Shown one piece after another: positions 17,456-27,200 of a DNA stretch of 34,082 nucleotides. Origin of the DNA: Flavobacteriales bacterium (GTDB lineage Bacteria; Bacteroidota; Bacteroidia; Flavobacteriales_E; Vicingaceae); contig JAGQZT010000077.1 in the NCBI GenBank assembly GCA_020435335.1, positions 1 to 34,082 of the forward strand. The letters run 5' to 3'. Position numbers and translations under genes: made by a program. Within the stretch, counting starts at the first letter, position 1. Every line of letters begins with the position of its first letter. The notes beneath the pieces were generated by a model. It was not told the origin of the DNA. It made no database searches and worked only from the letters and a program-made list of their open reading frames with translations.

Positions 17456-19568
17456 ATTGGATCATCAGCTTTCGAACCTGAACCTGATCGTCGGTCCGGA
17501 ATTCGAGGAAGTAAATTCCCTTCGATACTTTTCGGCCTTCATCAATGCTTAGGGTGTATTTTCCTTTCTCAAAGGATTGTCCGTTGATGATGGAGCTTAC
17601 CTGTTGTCCCAGCGAGTTCTTGAGTTGAATGCTCAGCACGTTGACATGTTCAGTCAATTCGAATGAAACCCGGGCACTGCCGGTGGTTGGATTCGGAAAA
17701 ACGTTAAACGATCCGAGAACCGGGCTGTTTTCGTCAATTCCAACAGGATTACCCACGTTGATATCATCCAGATAAATATCATTTCCTCCTAGCGAGGTAA
17801 ATTCAAATTTAAAGCGTACGTTCGTTTCATTGGCAATAGGCGATAAATCGATGGAGTGCTCAACCCATTGAGAAGCATTAGGTATGAACATGCTGAACTG
17901 GTCGGGTGCAGTGGGCAGGTTACCGTAAGCAGTTAAAGGCTTTTTCAGCTGCCATGATTTTCCGCAGTTGGTAGACCAATACACCAACAATTTATCTTTA
18001 CTCGATGTGTCTTTTCTGGCATAAGCCACTTTAAAGCTCATCACTTTGTTTGGTAGTGCGGACACATCATAAGACGGGCTGATCAGCAGATCTTTCGAAT
18101 TATCGATGGTAATCAAACGATTTTGAATTCTTACGGATTGTATGCCGCTAACTGCTGCGGTGCTGTTGTGCTCCCAGGTTTGGCTACCGGTCGGATCTTC
18201 GATGATCCAGTCGTTGGCAAACTGTGTGGCATTTTCAAAATCATCCACCAGGTTTCCGGAATAAGCGGCGGTTAATGAACTCACGGTTACCAGATTGGGT
18301 TTGATGATGACATCTGTTCCTGCCGTTGTTCCGGGACGGTGAGTGACGTCGTACACACCTACCGTGTCATAATGGATCGTAGGCATGGAGTCGGTCGAGG
18401 AGAATGGAGTACCTCCGTTAAATGTCCAGTTCCAGCTCGTCGGAGTAGCATTGTATGATGCGTCCGTATATGTGATGGAATCTCCTTCGCACACGTATTT
18501 GTTATCATAAGAGAATTCGGCGATCGGTGTGCAGATTACCGGGCCATAAGGATTGGCAACACCGGTATTGGCCAGGTTGGTGGGGGTGTATAAATGAGCA
18601 AGCCCCTGATTGGTATTGGTATTGCTTAAGGTAGCATTTACACGGTCAACTTGCTGTTGTGTAAACATGTTCTGGCAATTCGCATAGCTCATGTAGTTTT
18701 CGAATTGATCAACCACATCGGCTCCGTAGAAAGGTTCGAAGTTGGTGCAGCTGTTTCGGTTTACATCGCAGTCGAATTTTGATTCGTATACGGTCGGAGT
18801 ATCACCGCACTGGTCGTTGCTGCTGTTGCAGCTTCCGTAGTTAAAGGTGTGATACAGGTTCAGGCAGTGCCCCAGCTCGTGCGTGAGCGTCCGGTGTCCC
18901 GGTCCGAACGATTGATTGGCCATTACGACTCCGTAGGTGCCGTTGTTGTTGCTCCCCGGAAATTGCGCGTATCCGGCTACAAAGGTGTTTCCGTTGCTTT
19001 GGATCTCGTCAATCACCCAGATGTTGAAATAAGCTCGTGTTCCGGTTACCGGCCATTGGCTGACACTTTTTACATTTTCGGCCATGGAGGTGGATGTGCT
19101 GAAACTGTAGTGTGATTCGGCTCTTACAATGCCTTCGGTGCAGTCGCCGTTCGGATCGATATGAGCGAGTCGGAATTCAATATCTACAGATCCTGCATAT
19201 GGAGCAAACAAAGGTCTTGTGTTGGAAGTGTCGGCATTGAGCCGGTTAAAGTCTTCATTGAGTGTTTTAAGTTGCCCCTCAATGGTTGTTTTGGATACAT
19301 ACCCTTTACCTCCATCGTGTGTAATGTTGTGAACCACCACCGGGATGATGATGGTGACTTTTTTGTTGCCTGAATTTTTTTTAGCATGGGAGGCAAATTG
19401 TTGGATGAAGCCTTCCATGGCCTGTCGTTCTTTTGCAAAGTCAGGATTTTGGTGTAGCATGTTTTGTAAATGCTCGTCCGAAGAACACCAGTTCTCCGTT
19501 CTTGTTTCCTGGGCGGTTGCGGCAAGAGTAAGCAGGCAGCTTGTAATAAGAAAAGAAATTCTACGCAT
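17454..19568 (-). CDS. secreted M43 (pappalysin/cytophagalysin-like) zinc metalloprotease, T9SS type A
   Basis: 704 residues. The signal peptide is MRRISFLITSCLLTLAATAQ. The zinc motif HELGHCLNLYH is at 230-240 (H230, E231, H234, H240), and the Met-turn is visible in YMSYANC, as in metzincins of family M43. A lone Cys in the NWC motif (C28) just after the signal peptide could act as a cysteine switch. After the catalytic domain come a PKD-like domain (~350-425, with SWNWTFNGGTP), a jelly-roll/MAM-like domain (~440-610, with RFKFEFTSLGGNDIYLDDI) and a type A sorting domain starting VFPNPTTG and ending RKLMIQ. Exported to the surface or medium to degrade proteins. Paralogue of the next upstream gene. 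Confidence 0.92.
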   Translation of the reverse strand: MRRISFLITSCLLTLAATAQETRTENWCSSDEHLQNMLHQNPDFAKERQAMEGFIQQFASHAKKNSGNKKVTIIIPVVVHNITHDGGKGYVSKTTIEGQLKTLNEDFNRLNADTSNTRPLFAPYAGSVDIEFRLAHIDPNGDCTEGIVRAESHYSFSTSTSMAENVKSVSQWPVTGTRAYFNIWVIDEIQSNGNTFVAGYAQFPGSNNNGTYGVVMANQSFGPGHRTLTHELGHCLNLYHTFNYGSCNSSNDQCGDTPTVYESKFDCDVNRNSCTNFEPFYGADVVDQFENYMSYANCQNMFTQQQVDRVNATLSNTNTNQGLAHLYTPTNLANTGVANPYGPVICTPIAEFSYDNKYVCEGDSITYTDASYNATPTSWNWTFNGGTPFSSTDSMPTIHYDTVGVYDVTHRPGTTAGTDVIIKPNLVTVSSLTAAYSGNLVDDFENATQFANDWIIEDPTGSQTWEHNSTAAVSGIQSVRIQNRLITIDNSKDLLISPSYDVSALPNKVMSFKVAYARKDTSSKDKLLVYWSTNCGKSWQLKKPLTAYGNLPTAPDQFSMFIPNASQWVEHSIDLSPIANETNVRFKFEFTSLGGNDIYLDDINVGNPVGIDENSPVLGSFNVFPNPTTGSARVSFELTEHVNVLSIQLKNSLGQQVSSIINGQSFEKGKYTLSIDEGRKVSKGIYFLEFRTDDQVQVRKLMIQ

Positions 19569-19596
19569 GGATTTCCGATTTATAGGTGGTATAAAA

Positions 19597-19624
19597 AAGC
19601 TCCGACCGGAGTCGAAGCTTTTTA
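19597..19624 (-). terminator. terminator between the two M43 protease genes
   Basis: AAGCT-c-CGAC pairs with GTCG-a-AGCTT (19597-19620) around loop CGGA; on the minus strand six T follow. It separates the two protease genes, leaving only about 28 bases before the downstream start, so the second gene depends on partial readthrough or a very close promoter. Confidence 0.8.
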
Positions 19625-19641
19625 TGAAAGTATTAACTAAT

Positions 19642-21747
19642 TTATTGTACGATTAATTTTTGAGTTTTCGCAACACCGTCGGCTACGAATTCAATGAAAT
19701 AAATCCCGCGGGATAATTTACGCTCTTCATCGATGTTCAGGGTGTATTTTCCGGCACTGAATGATTGTCCGTTGATTACCCGGGTAACTAACTGGCCTAA
19801 AGAATTTTTCACCTGAATGCTCAGGTTAGCAACATTCCCGCTTAAGGTAAAGGCAATCTTTGCACTTGAGCTGGTTGGGTTAGGGTAAACGTCGAACTGG
19901 GCGATGTTGCCGTTCAATTCATCGATCCCTACCGCAGAACCTACGTTGATGTCATCAATGTAGATGTTGTTACCTCCACCGGCAGTGAATTCAAACTTAA
20001 AGCGAACATTGGTGTTACTTCCTATGCTTGAGAAATCAACTGATTTTTCAACCCATTGACTGGCATTCGGTGTAAAGTAAGAAGATTGTGTAGGGGCAGT
20101 TGTTAAGCTTGCATTGACGTATGGTGTTTTTAAAGACCAGGTCTGACCACAGTTCAGCGAATAGTATAAGAACAACTTGTCTGTGTTACTTGCTGAGCGG
20201 TTACAGTAAGCCACTTTGAATCTCAAGGTCTTGTTCGTTGAAGTAGAGAGATTGTATGAAGGGGTGATCAAGGCATCCACGTCGGTGTTGCTGCTACTGG
20301 TTGTGTAATTTAGCAGGCGGGCACATCTGGCACCGCTTGCCGCTGTGGCGTTGGTGTTGCTCCAGTTGGTGTTGTCGTTTCCGTTTTCAATAAACCATTC
20401 GTTGTTAAATGATGTGGTATTTTCCAATCCGTCTGAGAAAGGGGAAGTGTAATCGGCAGTCAGGGAACTTACGGTGATGATGCTGTTTTTGGTGATTGAA
20501 CCGGTGCCTGCAGTAGTTGTTGATTGCAGTGTGGCACCGTAAACACCGGCGGTGTTGTAGGTGATGGAAGGGTTCTGCTGAGTGGAAGAACCTGGAGTTC
20601 CACCTGTAAACGTCCAGCTCCAGGAAGTTGGTGTGGCGTTCCAGGATTGATCAGTATACGTTACGGAAGCACCCTCACAGATTAAATCTCTACTGTAAGT
20701 GAAATCGGCTACCGGCGTACAAATTACCGGTCCGTAAGGGTTGTTAACACCGGTAAGGTTGTGATTAGTGGTTGTGTTTAACTGATCCAGACCCTGAGTC
20801 GTGCTGGTGCTGTTTAATGTTGAAGTCATAGTGGCAACCTGCTCCAGGCTGAACATGTTCTGGCAGGCATCGTAGCTCATGTAGTTCTCAATTTGATCGA
20901 CTACATTTCCTCCGAACGGATCAGGCCCGTTGGCATCGTTGGAGCATGAGTTTTGTGATGTGTTACATCCGTAAGTGTCGGTTTGAGCAGGAGGTGTGTC
21001 ACACATAAAATCACCTGAAGAAGAACAGTTGCTCCCACATCCGCTTTGGAAGGTATGCAACAGACCGAAGCAGTGTCCGATTTCGTGTGTTAAGGTACGG
21101 TCGTTTGGTCCGAAGAACGAGTCATCTACCACAACGCCGTAGGTGCTGTTGATTCCTCCGCCGGGTCCGTAAGGGAACTGTGCATAACCGGCAATGTAGC
21201 TCGGAGGGTTGGATCCGTTGATCTGATCGACCAGCCAAATGTTAAAATATTTCTTGGAGTCCCAGTAGCTTACTCCTTTGTTTCCGTCGGAGAAATTGGC
21301 GCTTGAAGGGTCTTCCAGACGAACGATCCCTTCGGTACAATCACCGTTAGGATCTTTATGTGCTAAACGAAATTCAATGTCGATGGAACCCGCCAGCGGT
21401 TTAAATAATGAACGGGTATTCACGGTGTCTGAGTTCAGACGGTTAAAGTCGATGTTCAACCGGTCAATAGCTCCTTCGATGGTTGATTTGGAAACATATC
21501 CTTGTCCGCCATCGTGTGTGATGTTGTGCACAACCACCGGAATGATGTAAGGACTGGCCTTCTTGTTGTTGGCGGCATGTTGTTTGGCTTGTTGATAGAA
21601 CTGATCCAGGAAATAAGGATCAATAGCCAGTGCAGCCTGAATTTTTTCGTCGAATTTGCACCAGTTTCCTCCTCTGTTGGTTTGAGCTGAAGCGCTCACG
21701 GCACCTATTGCAAAAAGTGCAAATAATACTTTTGATAATTTCGTCAT
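19642..21747 (-). CDS. secreted M43 (pappalysin/cytophagalysin-like) zinc metalloprotease, T9SS type A
   Basis: 701 residues, same architecture as its neighbour. The signal peptide runs to about SASAQ at 20-22. NWC with C30 near the mature N terminus is a candidate cysteine switch. The zinc motif HEIGHCFGLLH is at 221-231, and YMSYDAC supplies the Met-turn. A PKD-like domain (with SWSWTFTGGTPG), a jelly-roll domain with NNIYIDDINVG, and a type A sorting domain (VYPNPTSSSAK to KLIVQ) follow. The Cys-rich loop after the zinc helix differs most from the paralogue. A TAAATTTG box on the minus strand (21823-21830) lies about 75 bases upstream; the rest of the 151-base gap to the SDR gene is AT-rich and otherwise blank. 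Confidence 0.92.
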   Translation of the reverse strand: MTKLSKVLFALFAIGAVSASAQTNRGGNWCKFDEKIQAALAIDPYFLDQFYQQAKQHAANNKKASPYIIPVVVHNITHDGGQGYVSKSTIEGAIDRLNIDFNRLNSDTVNTRSLFKPLAGSIDIEFRLAHKDPNGDCTEGIVRLEDPSSANFSDGNKGVSYWDSKKYFNIWLVDQINGSNPPSYIAGYAQFPYGPGGGINSTYGVVVDDSFFGPNDRTLTHEIGHCFGLLHTFQSGCGSNCSSSGDFMCDTPPAQTDTYGCNTSQNSCSNDANGPDPFGGNVVDQIENYMSYDACQNMFSLEQVATMTSTLNSTSTTQGLDQLNTTTNHNLTGVNNPYGPVICTPVADFTYSRDLICEGASVTYTDQSWNATPTSWSWTFTGGTPGSSTQQNPSITYNTAGVYGATLQSTTTAGTGSITKNSIITVSSLTADYTSPFSDGLENTTSFNNEWFIENGNDNTNWSNTNATAASGARCARLLNYTTSSSNTDVDALITPSYNLSTSTNKTLRFKVAYCNRSASNTDKLFLYYSLNCGQTWSLKTPYVNASLTTAPTQSSYFTPNASQWVEKSVDFSSIGSNTNVRFKFEFTAGGGNNIYIDDINVGSAVGIDELNGNIAQFDVYPNPTSSSAKIAFTLSGNVANLSIQVKNSLGQLVTRVINGQSFSAGKYTLNIDEERKLSRGIYFIEFVADGVAKTQKLIVQ

Positions 21748-21898
21748 CTTTATAATTATGTTTAGTTAGTTCTGCGAAAGCATGCCAGGTCTCTGGAAAG
21801 CATACTTTAATTTAATGCATTCCAAATTTAATTAAAAAAATAGAAAAATCCCGGCTTTATTTAATGAGCGGTCGATATTGTCGTTAAATGGACAGACG

Positions 21899-22624
21899 TC
21901 AGGCGTCAGGAAGATCTCTTACCGAACACAATACTTCAGCAGCTAATTGGGGTTCCCGGATGAATCGAAGTACTTGTTTGGCAGTTAGTTCCGGAGCAGC
22001 AAGATCGCCATTGGCTTTATAGGCCACGAACTTTTCAAGTCCTGAAAAATCAGTTTGGTCAGCAGACCGAATTTCGGATTGCATCCCGGTATCGATAATT
22101 CCCGGGGCAAGGCTCAGGATGATGAGATCAGACCGGTCAATCCGGCTTTCTTCATGTACTACCCGGCTGAACATGTCCAGTCCGGCTTTGGTTGAGCAGT
22201 ATACATTCCATCCGTCGATCGGATGCCTGCCTGCACCTGAACTGATGTTGATGATCAGTTTTTTGGCAGAAGAACCCCCGTATGTTTTTATGAAATTGTT
22301 GCAGAGGATGGCCGGTGCGATCAGGTTGGTGTTGTAACAGGTTATGATCTGTTCATTGTCGATGTTTCCGGCATGCTTAACATCACCCACAATCCCGGCA
22401 TTGTTCACTAAAACAACGGTTTCTGCGTCCGGTAATTCAGGGAACCGGTATCCGGTAACCTGATCCAAATCGGCGAGATCGAGTTGTTGGTGGTGGTAGC
22501 GGGGATGCTGAACGGATTGCGACCGGGCTGCACCGAATACAACATGTCCTTCGTCCTCCAAAAGGAGTTCGACCAATGCTTTTCCCAGTCCCTTGCTGCT
22601 TCCGGTAATGAAATAATAATTCAT
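21899..22624 (-). CDS. short-chain dehydrogenase/reductase (sepiapterin/benzil reductase-like)
   Basis: A 241-residue classical SDR, NAD(P)H-dependent, cytoplasmic. The nucleotide-binding motif is TGSSKGLGKA (7-16), NNAG is at 74-77, and the catalytic Ser is about S128/S129 with Y142 and K146 in YCSTK. The LNLxD-like 'QLDLADLD' and a family-typical late 'LAPGIIDTGMQ' resemble sepiapterin- or benzil-reductase relatives. The real substrate is unknown. Its start lies 2 bases after the stop of the PLP-enzyme gene, so the two are one operon, which hints at, but does not prove, a shared pathway. Confidence 0.87.
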   Translation of the reverse strand: MNYYFITGSSKGLGKALVELLLEDEGHVVFGAARSQSVQHPRYHHQQLDLADLDQVTGYRFPELPDAETVVLVNNAGIVGDVKHAGNIDNEQIITCYNTNLIAPAILCNNFIKTYGGSSAKKLIINISSGAGRHPIDGWNVYCSTKAGLDMFSRVVHEESRIDRSDLIILSLAPGIIDTGMQSEIRSADQTDFSGLEKFVAYKANGDLAAPELTAKQVLRFIREPQLAAEVLCSVRDLPDA

Positions 22625-22626
22625 GG

Positions 22627-23781
22627 TTAACGCAGTGCTTGTTCCAGGTCCCGGATCAGGTCATCCACATCTTCCACACCCACACTTAGCCGGATCAGCG
22701 AATCCACTACGCCGCTTTTTTCACGCTCTTCTTTGGGGATGGAGGCGTGGGTCATGGTGGCCGGGTGACCGATCAGCGATTCCACACCGCCTAAGGATTC
22801 GGCCAAAGCGAAGATTTCAACCTTCTTCACCACATCCAAAGCATCTTCCAATTTATTGCCTTTAAGGGTAAAAGAGATCATTCCTCCGAAGCCCCTCATT
22901 TGTTTTCTGGCTACGTCATGGTTAGGATGTGTCTCGAATCCGGGCCAGTACACTTTATCAATTTTTGGATGATTAGCTAAGAATTGAGCTACCTTTTCTC
23001 CATTCTCACAATGACGTTGAACACGAAGGTGAAGGGTTTTGATGCCCCGTAAAACGAGGAAAGAATCCTGTGGTCCGCATACCGCACCACTGCTGTTTTG
23101 AATGCGGTAAATTTCCTGAGCCAGTTTGTCGTCGTTACAAACCAAAGCACCCATTACAACATCTGAGTGTCCGCCCAGGTATTTGGTTACGGAATGCATC
23201 ACAACATCGGCCCCTAAATCGAGTGGGTTTTGCAAATAGGGCGTGGCAAAGGTGTTGTCTACGGCAAGCAGGATGCCGTTGGCTTTCGCGATTTTGGCAA
23301 CCGCCTGAATGTCGATGATGTTCATCATCGGGTTAGTTGGTGTTTCCACCCAGATCAGTTTGGTGTTGCTGTTGATGTTTGCTTCGATCTGGGTCATATC
23401 CTGCATGGGTACAAAATGAAATTTGATCCCGTATTTTTCAAAAATGGTTTTAAACAGGCGATAAGAACCTCCGTATAAATCGTTGGTGGAGATCACTTCG
23501 TCGCCGGGATTCAGGGTTTTGATCAGACAATCCATGGCAGCCAGGCCGGAACCGAAGCAAGCACCGTATTTTCCGTTTTCGATGGCAGCCAGATTCTTTT
23601 CCAGGGCATGGCGGGTTGGATTCAGGGTACGCGAATACTCATATCCTTTGTGATTACCCACACCATCTTGTACATAGGTTGATGTTTGATAGATCGGGGT
23701 CATAATAGCTCCTGTTGCCGAATCGGGTTCTAATCCGCCGTGAATGGCTTTGGTTCCAAATTTCAAGTGGTCTGATTTCAT
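22627..23781 (-). CDS. Cys/Met metabolism PLP enzyme (cystathionine gamma-synthase or lyase)
   Basis: A 384-residue fold-type I PLP enzyme of trans-sulfuration. The PLP-binding Lys is K200 within HSVTKYLGGHSD; GSGLAAMD (77-84) binds the phosphate, DLYGGSYRLF (101-110) and ETPTNP (146-151) are family hallmarks, and SLGGVESLIGHPATMTH closes the active site. Length fits cystathionine gamma-synthase (MetB) or gamma-lyase; sequence alone does not decide between them. First gene of a two-gene minus-strand operon with the SDR. No SAM riboswitch is visible in the 163-base upstream gap. Confidence 0.92.
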   Translation of the reverse strand: MKSDHLKFGTKAIHGGLEPDSATGAIMTPIYQTSTYVQDGVGNHKGYEYSRTLNPTRHALEKNLAAIENGKYGACFGSGLAAMDCLIKTLNPGDEVISTNDLYGGSYRLFKTIFEKYGIKFHFVPMQDMTQIEANINSNTKLIWVETPTNPMMNIIDIQAVAKIAKANGILLAVDNTFATPYLQNPLDLGADVVMHSVTKYLGGHSDVVMGALVCNDDKLAQEIYRIQNSSGAVCGPQDSFLVLRGIKTLHLRVQRHCENGEKVAQFLANHPKIDKVYWPGFETHPNHDVARKQMRGFGGMISFTLKGNKLEDALDVVKKVEIFALAESLGGVESLIGHPATMTHASIPKEEREKSGVVDSLIRLSVGVEDVDDLIRDLEQALR

Positions 23782-23805
23782 AATTAATACCTGTTAAGTT
23801 TCGCA

Positions 23806-23813
23806 CAAATATA
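23806..23813 (-). promoter_or_regulatory. possible -7 box for the PLP-enzyme/SDR operon
   Basis: On the minus strand TATATTTG matches TAnnTTTG, 24 bases before the start codon at 23781. No good -33 TTG is spaced about 20 bases further out. Confidence 0.4.
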
Positions 23814-23857
23814 TCCATTTGAAACAAGGATAGGAAAAAATGGGGGAGGTAAAATAG

Positions 23858-23889
23858 TTTGGTTTGCCACTTCATTTTTGTTACATTTG
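23858..23889 (+). promoter_or_regulatory. Bacteroidota-type promoter for the adhesin-PorP/SprF operon
   Basis: TTTG at 23858-23861, a 20-base spacer and TACATTTG at 23882-23889 match the Bacteroidota primary-sigma consensus (TTTG, about 20 bases, TAnnTTTG). It is the best promoter in the window. Transcription would begin near 23895, leaving a leader of about 50 bases. Confidence 0.6.
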
Positions 23890-23944
23890 CCACCCTTTTT
23901 CTAATTGATACTAAACAGATTAAGGAAGCTTTAACGAATAAACC

Positions 23945-24280
23945 ATGAAACACAAACTACGTATCTCATTCACTTTTCTGTTGCTGCTTTTTCTCGGAAG
24001 CCAAATTCAGGCACAGGAAGTGGCAAAAGAAAGAACGACCAAATACATCTTTCACCTGAATGCCATCAAACATCAGGATCAGGTTGACGGTGTGAGTGCC
24101 AAAACCAAACAGATATCCGGAGTAACCACCTGCGAGCTGAACTGGCTGCAGTACCAAATGGAAGTTGTTGTGAAAGAAGGCGGATCCTACGGGAGTTTTC
24201 CCATGGAAGACCTGAAAGCCATTTTGAATGAACATCACGTCCAGTTGAAAAATTTCACCAAAGAAACACTTAATCCATGA
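23945..24280 (+). CDS. small secreted protein, unknown function (possible HMA-like fold)
   Basis: 111 residues with a clear signal peptide (MKHKLRISFTFLLLLFLGSQIQAQ). The mature part of about 87 residues alternates strands and helices: KYIFHLNAI, a helix over QDQVDGVSAKTKQI, GVTTCELNWLQYQMEVVVKE, a helix over PMEDLKAILNEH, then VQLKNF. That beta-alpha-beta-beta-alpha-beta order recalls the heavy-metal-associated ferredoxin-like fold, but the metal-binding CxxC is absent, so this is only inference. Its stop overlaps the adhesin's ATG (ATGA), so translation is coupled. It is the first gene of the T9SS operon and could help fold, export or anchor the adhesin. Confidence 0.75.
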   Translation: MKHKLRISFTFLLLLFLGSQIQAQEVAKERTTKYIFHLNAIKHQDQVDGVSAKTKQISGVTTCELNWLQYQMEVVVKEGGSYGSFPMEDLKAILNEHHVQLKNFTKETLNP

Positions 24281-27200
24281 TGCGATATGCCCTAGCTCTG
24301 CTACTGATGATGGCTGTTCCGGGTGTTTTTGCCCAGGGAGATGATTGTACCGGTGCGGTATCCATTACGCCAACACTAACGAATTGTAATTTTCAGGCCG
24401 GTTCTTCGGCTAATGCTACCCAGTCCCTCCCGAGTTGTTCGGGTGGAGGTGTTGCCGACGACGATGTTTGGTACGCCTTTGTGGCCAACAGCACCAACAT
24501 GACCATTACCGTTGATCCGACTGTAGGATATGATGCCGTGATCGAATTGTTCTCCGGAACCTGCGGATCGCTAGCTTCCCTTCAATGTGAAGATGTGAAC
24601 GGTGCCAACGGAGATGAAGTGTTGAATATCAATACACTTTCGGTGGGTGTGACTTACTATTTTAGGGTATTTCATTATGGTGTAGGATCGGGAACATCTA
24701 CCTTCAATGTGTGTGTAACCGGATTGGCACCTCCAACGAATAATACGCCTTGTAACGCTTATCCTTTACCTACGGTAGATCCGTCTTGTAATTTCGACAC
24801 ATACACGAACCTGGGTTCTGCCGGATCAGCCGTAGCGACACCTTCTGCTTGTGGTGGTTCTTCACCTTTTCAGGGAGGATATGCCGGTGGCGACGTTTGG
24901 TTCTCTGTAGTGGTTCCTGCCAGCGGTGAACTGGATATTCACACACTCGCCATCGATTTTGCCGATGGTGCCATGGCGCTTTATACCGGTCCTTGTACGG
25001 CACCGACTTTACTGGAGTGTGATGATGACGGGGAGCCCGGAGACGGCATCCTGATGCCTCATATTTACTATACCGGATTAACGCCAGGAGCAACGGTTTA
25101 TATCCGGGTATGGGAATACGGAAACAACAACAACGGGCAATTCGGGATTTGTGTGTCGACACCGGATAACGACGATTGTAATACGGCTCAGCAGATCTGT
25201 GACCTGAACGGTTACGGGGGAATTACCAGTAGCGCCTATACCATCGATCAGCCTAGTAATATGTGTGGGATTGGTAATCCGCTTTCCCCGAATCCGGGAT
25301 GTGTCTTCGGAACCGGCTATACCGGAACATCTCCTGTACAGATCGACAACAACAGCTGGTTGCAATTCACGGCCAGCAGTACCACGGCCACCTTATTCGT
25401 TCAGGTGAATCAGTGTTCCAATGGAAACGGCATGCAGATGCAGATCTTCAGTGGAACCAATTGCACGAACTTCAGTGCCGTTTCTCCCTTCCTCGAAACC
25501 TTAACCTCACAGTCCATTACGGCTACCGGTTTAACTCCGGGGAATACGTATTACATTGTGATCGACGGGTTTGCCGGTGATATCTGTTCATACACCATTT
25601 CCGCGACCAGCGGGGTTCAGGTTGTAGAGGCGGTTACGTCCAAGTCTGCTATCTGTAAGGGCGATTCGGCGGTTATTTCAGCATTGGTAACCGGTACGGG
25701 TTCTTATACTTATACCTGGAGCTCAACGCCTCCCGGGTTGTTCAGCACCGATTCGTCACTTACCGTCTCACCGACACAGAACACACTTTATACCGTTGAC
25801 ATCACCGGGCTTTGCGGAAGCGTTACCACGGCATCGGTATATGTTACGGCACACGATTTACCGACTGCCGGAATTACGGCTTCGGATACGGTGATCTGTC
25901 AGGATGAACTGGTCAACCTGAACGGGAATCCTGCCGGCGGTACGTCGCCCTACCAGCATACCTGGACCGGGTCGGGCATTCCGTTTTTGAATAATGCCGG
26001 ACTGATAACTCCGGTCTTCTCCGGAACAACACCGGGATCATATACCCTCTATTATGATGTAACCGATACCATCGGATGTGCGGCTCAGGACAGCGTCGAT
26101 ATTCTCGTAAATGCCAACCCTTCGGCTGCGATTATTGGAATTGACAGTATTTGCCTGGGCGATACCACAATCCTGAATGCAACGGGAGGAGGAACATATG
26201 CCTGGAATATTGGAGGAAATGCAGACTCCATTGTCGTCAGTCCTTCTACCAATACAAGCTATCAGGTAGTTGTAACGAATGCGAATAATTGTACGGATAC
26301 GGCTAATTTTAGTTTGACGGTGAACCCGGTTCCAACGGCATCCGTTTCCGGAAACAATGTGATTTGCCAGGGAAATTCTACAACATTAACGGCTGCCGGA
26401 GGATCAACTTTCTTATGGAATACAGGATCATCTTCTGCTTCCATCAGTGTGTCTCCGACCGCAGATACAACTTATGTCGTAACGGTTACCAATTCCAGCG
26501 GGTGTTCCGATACGGCCAGCTATTTGGTGCAGGTTCTGTCTAATCCGACAGCATCCATCGCTGCAGTCGATTCCATTTGCCTGGGAAGTTCAATTGCTTT
26601 AACGGCTTCCGGAGGTGGAACCTATCAATGGAATAACGGTCAGACTTCACCAACGATCAACATGTCGCCGCAAGCAGATACCACCTACACGGTCATTGTT
26701 GATGTGGGAGGGTGTAAGGATACGACCTCACATTTGGTGACGGTTAATCCATTGCCTGTAGTCTCCATATCCGGAAATACAACCATTTGCAACGGACAAG
26801 CTACTACGCTTCTAGCAACCGGAGGGGGGGGCTACACCTGGAATACCGGAGGAATACTGGATTCCATTACAGTGAATCCGACCTCTACCACGACGTATAC
26901 GGTTGTTGTTACGGATGCAAATAGTTGTGTTGATTCTTCCAGTATTACCGTTCTGGTCAATCCGCTGCCGGTGATCAGCATCAACGGTACGGATTCCATC
27001 TGTTTGGGGAATACATCAACATTAGTTGCCGGAGGAGCGTTACAGTACAATTGGAATACCGGTGATACGACCGGAAGTATTGTGGTGAATCCCGGAAATA
27101 CGACCAGCTACACGGTTATCGGAACGGATGTTAATGGTTGTGTTGATTCCACTCAGTTTACGGTGTTTATTAAACCGAATCCAACCGCTTCGATTTCGGG

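Noticed and set aside
17454-21747. Protease pair as part of a mobile or recently acquired island
   Set aside because: No mobility genes, flanking direct repeats or composition change are visible; local duplication explains it.
23782-23944. SAM or other sulfur riboswitch before the Cys/Met PLP enzyme
   Set aside because: The leader from the likely start to the ATG is under 30 bases and has no conserved riboswitch core.
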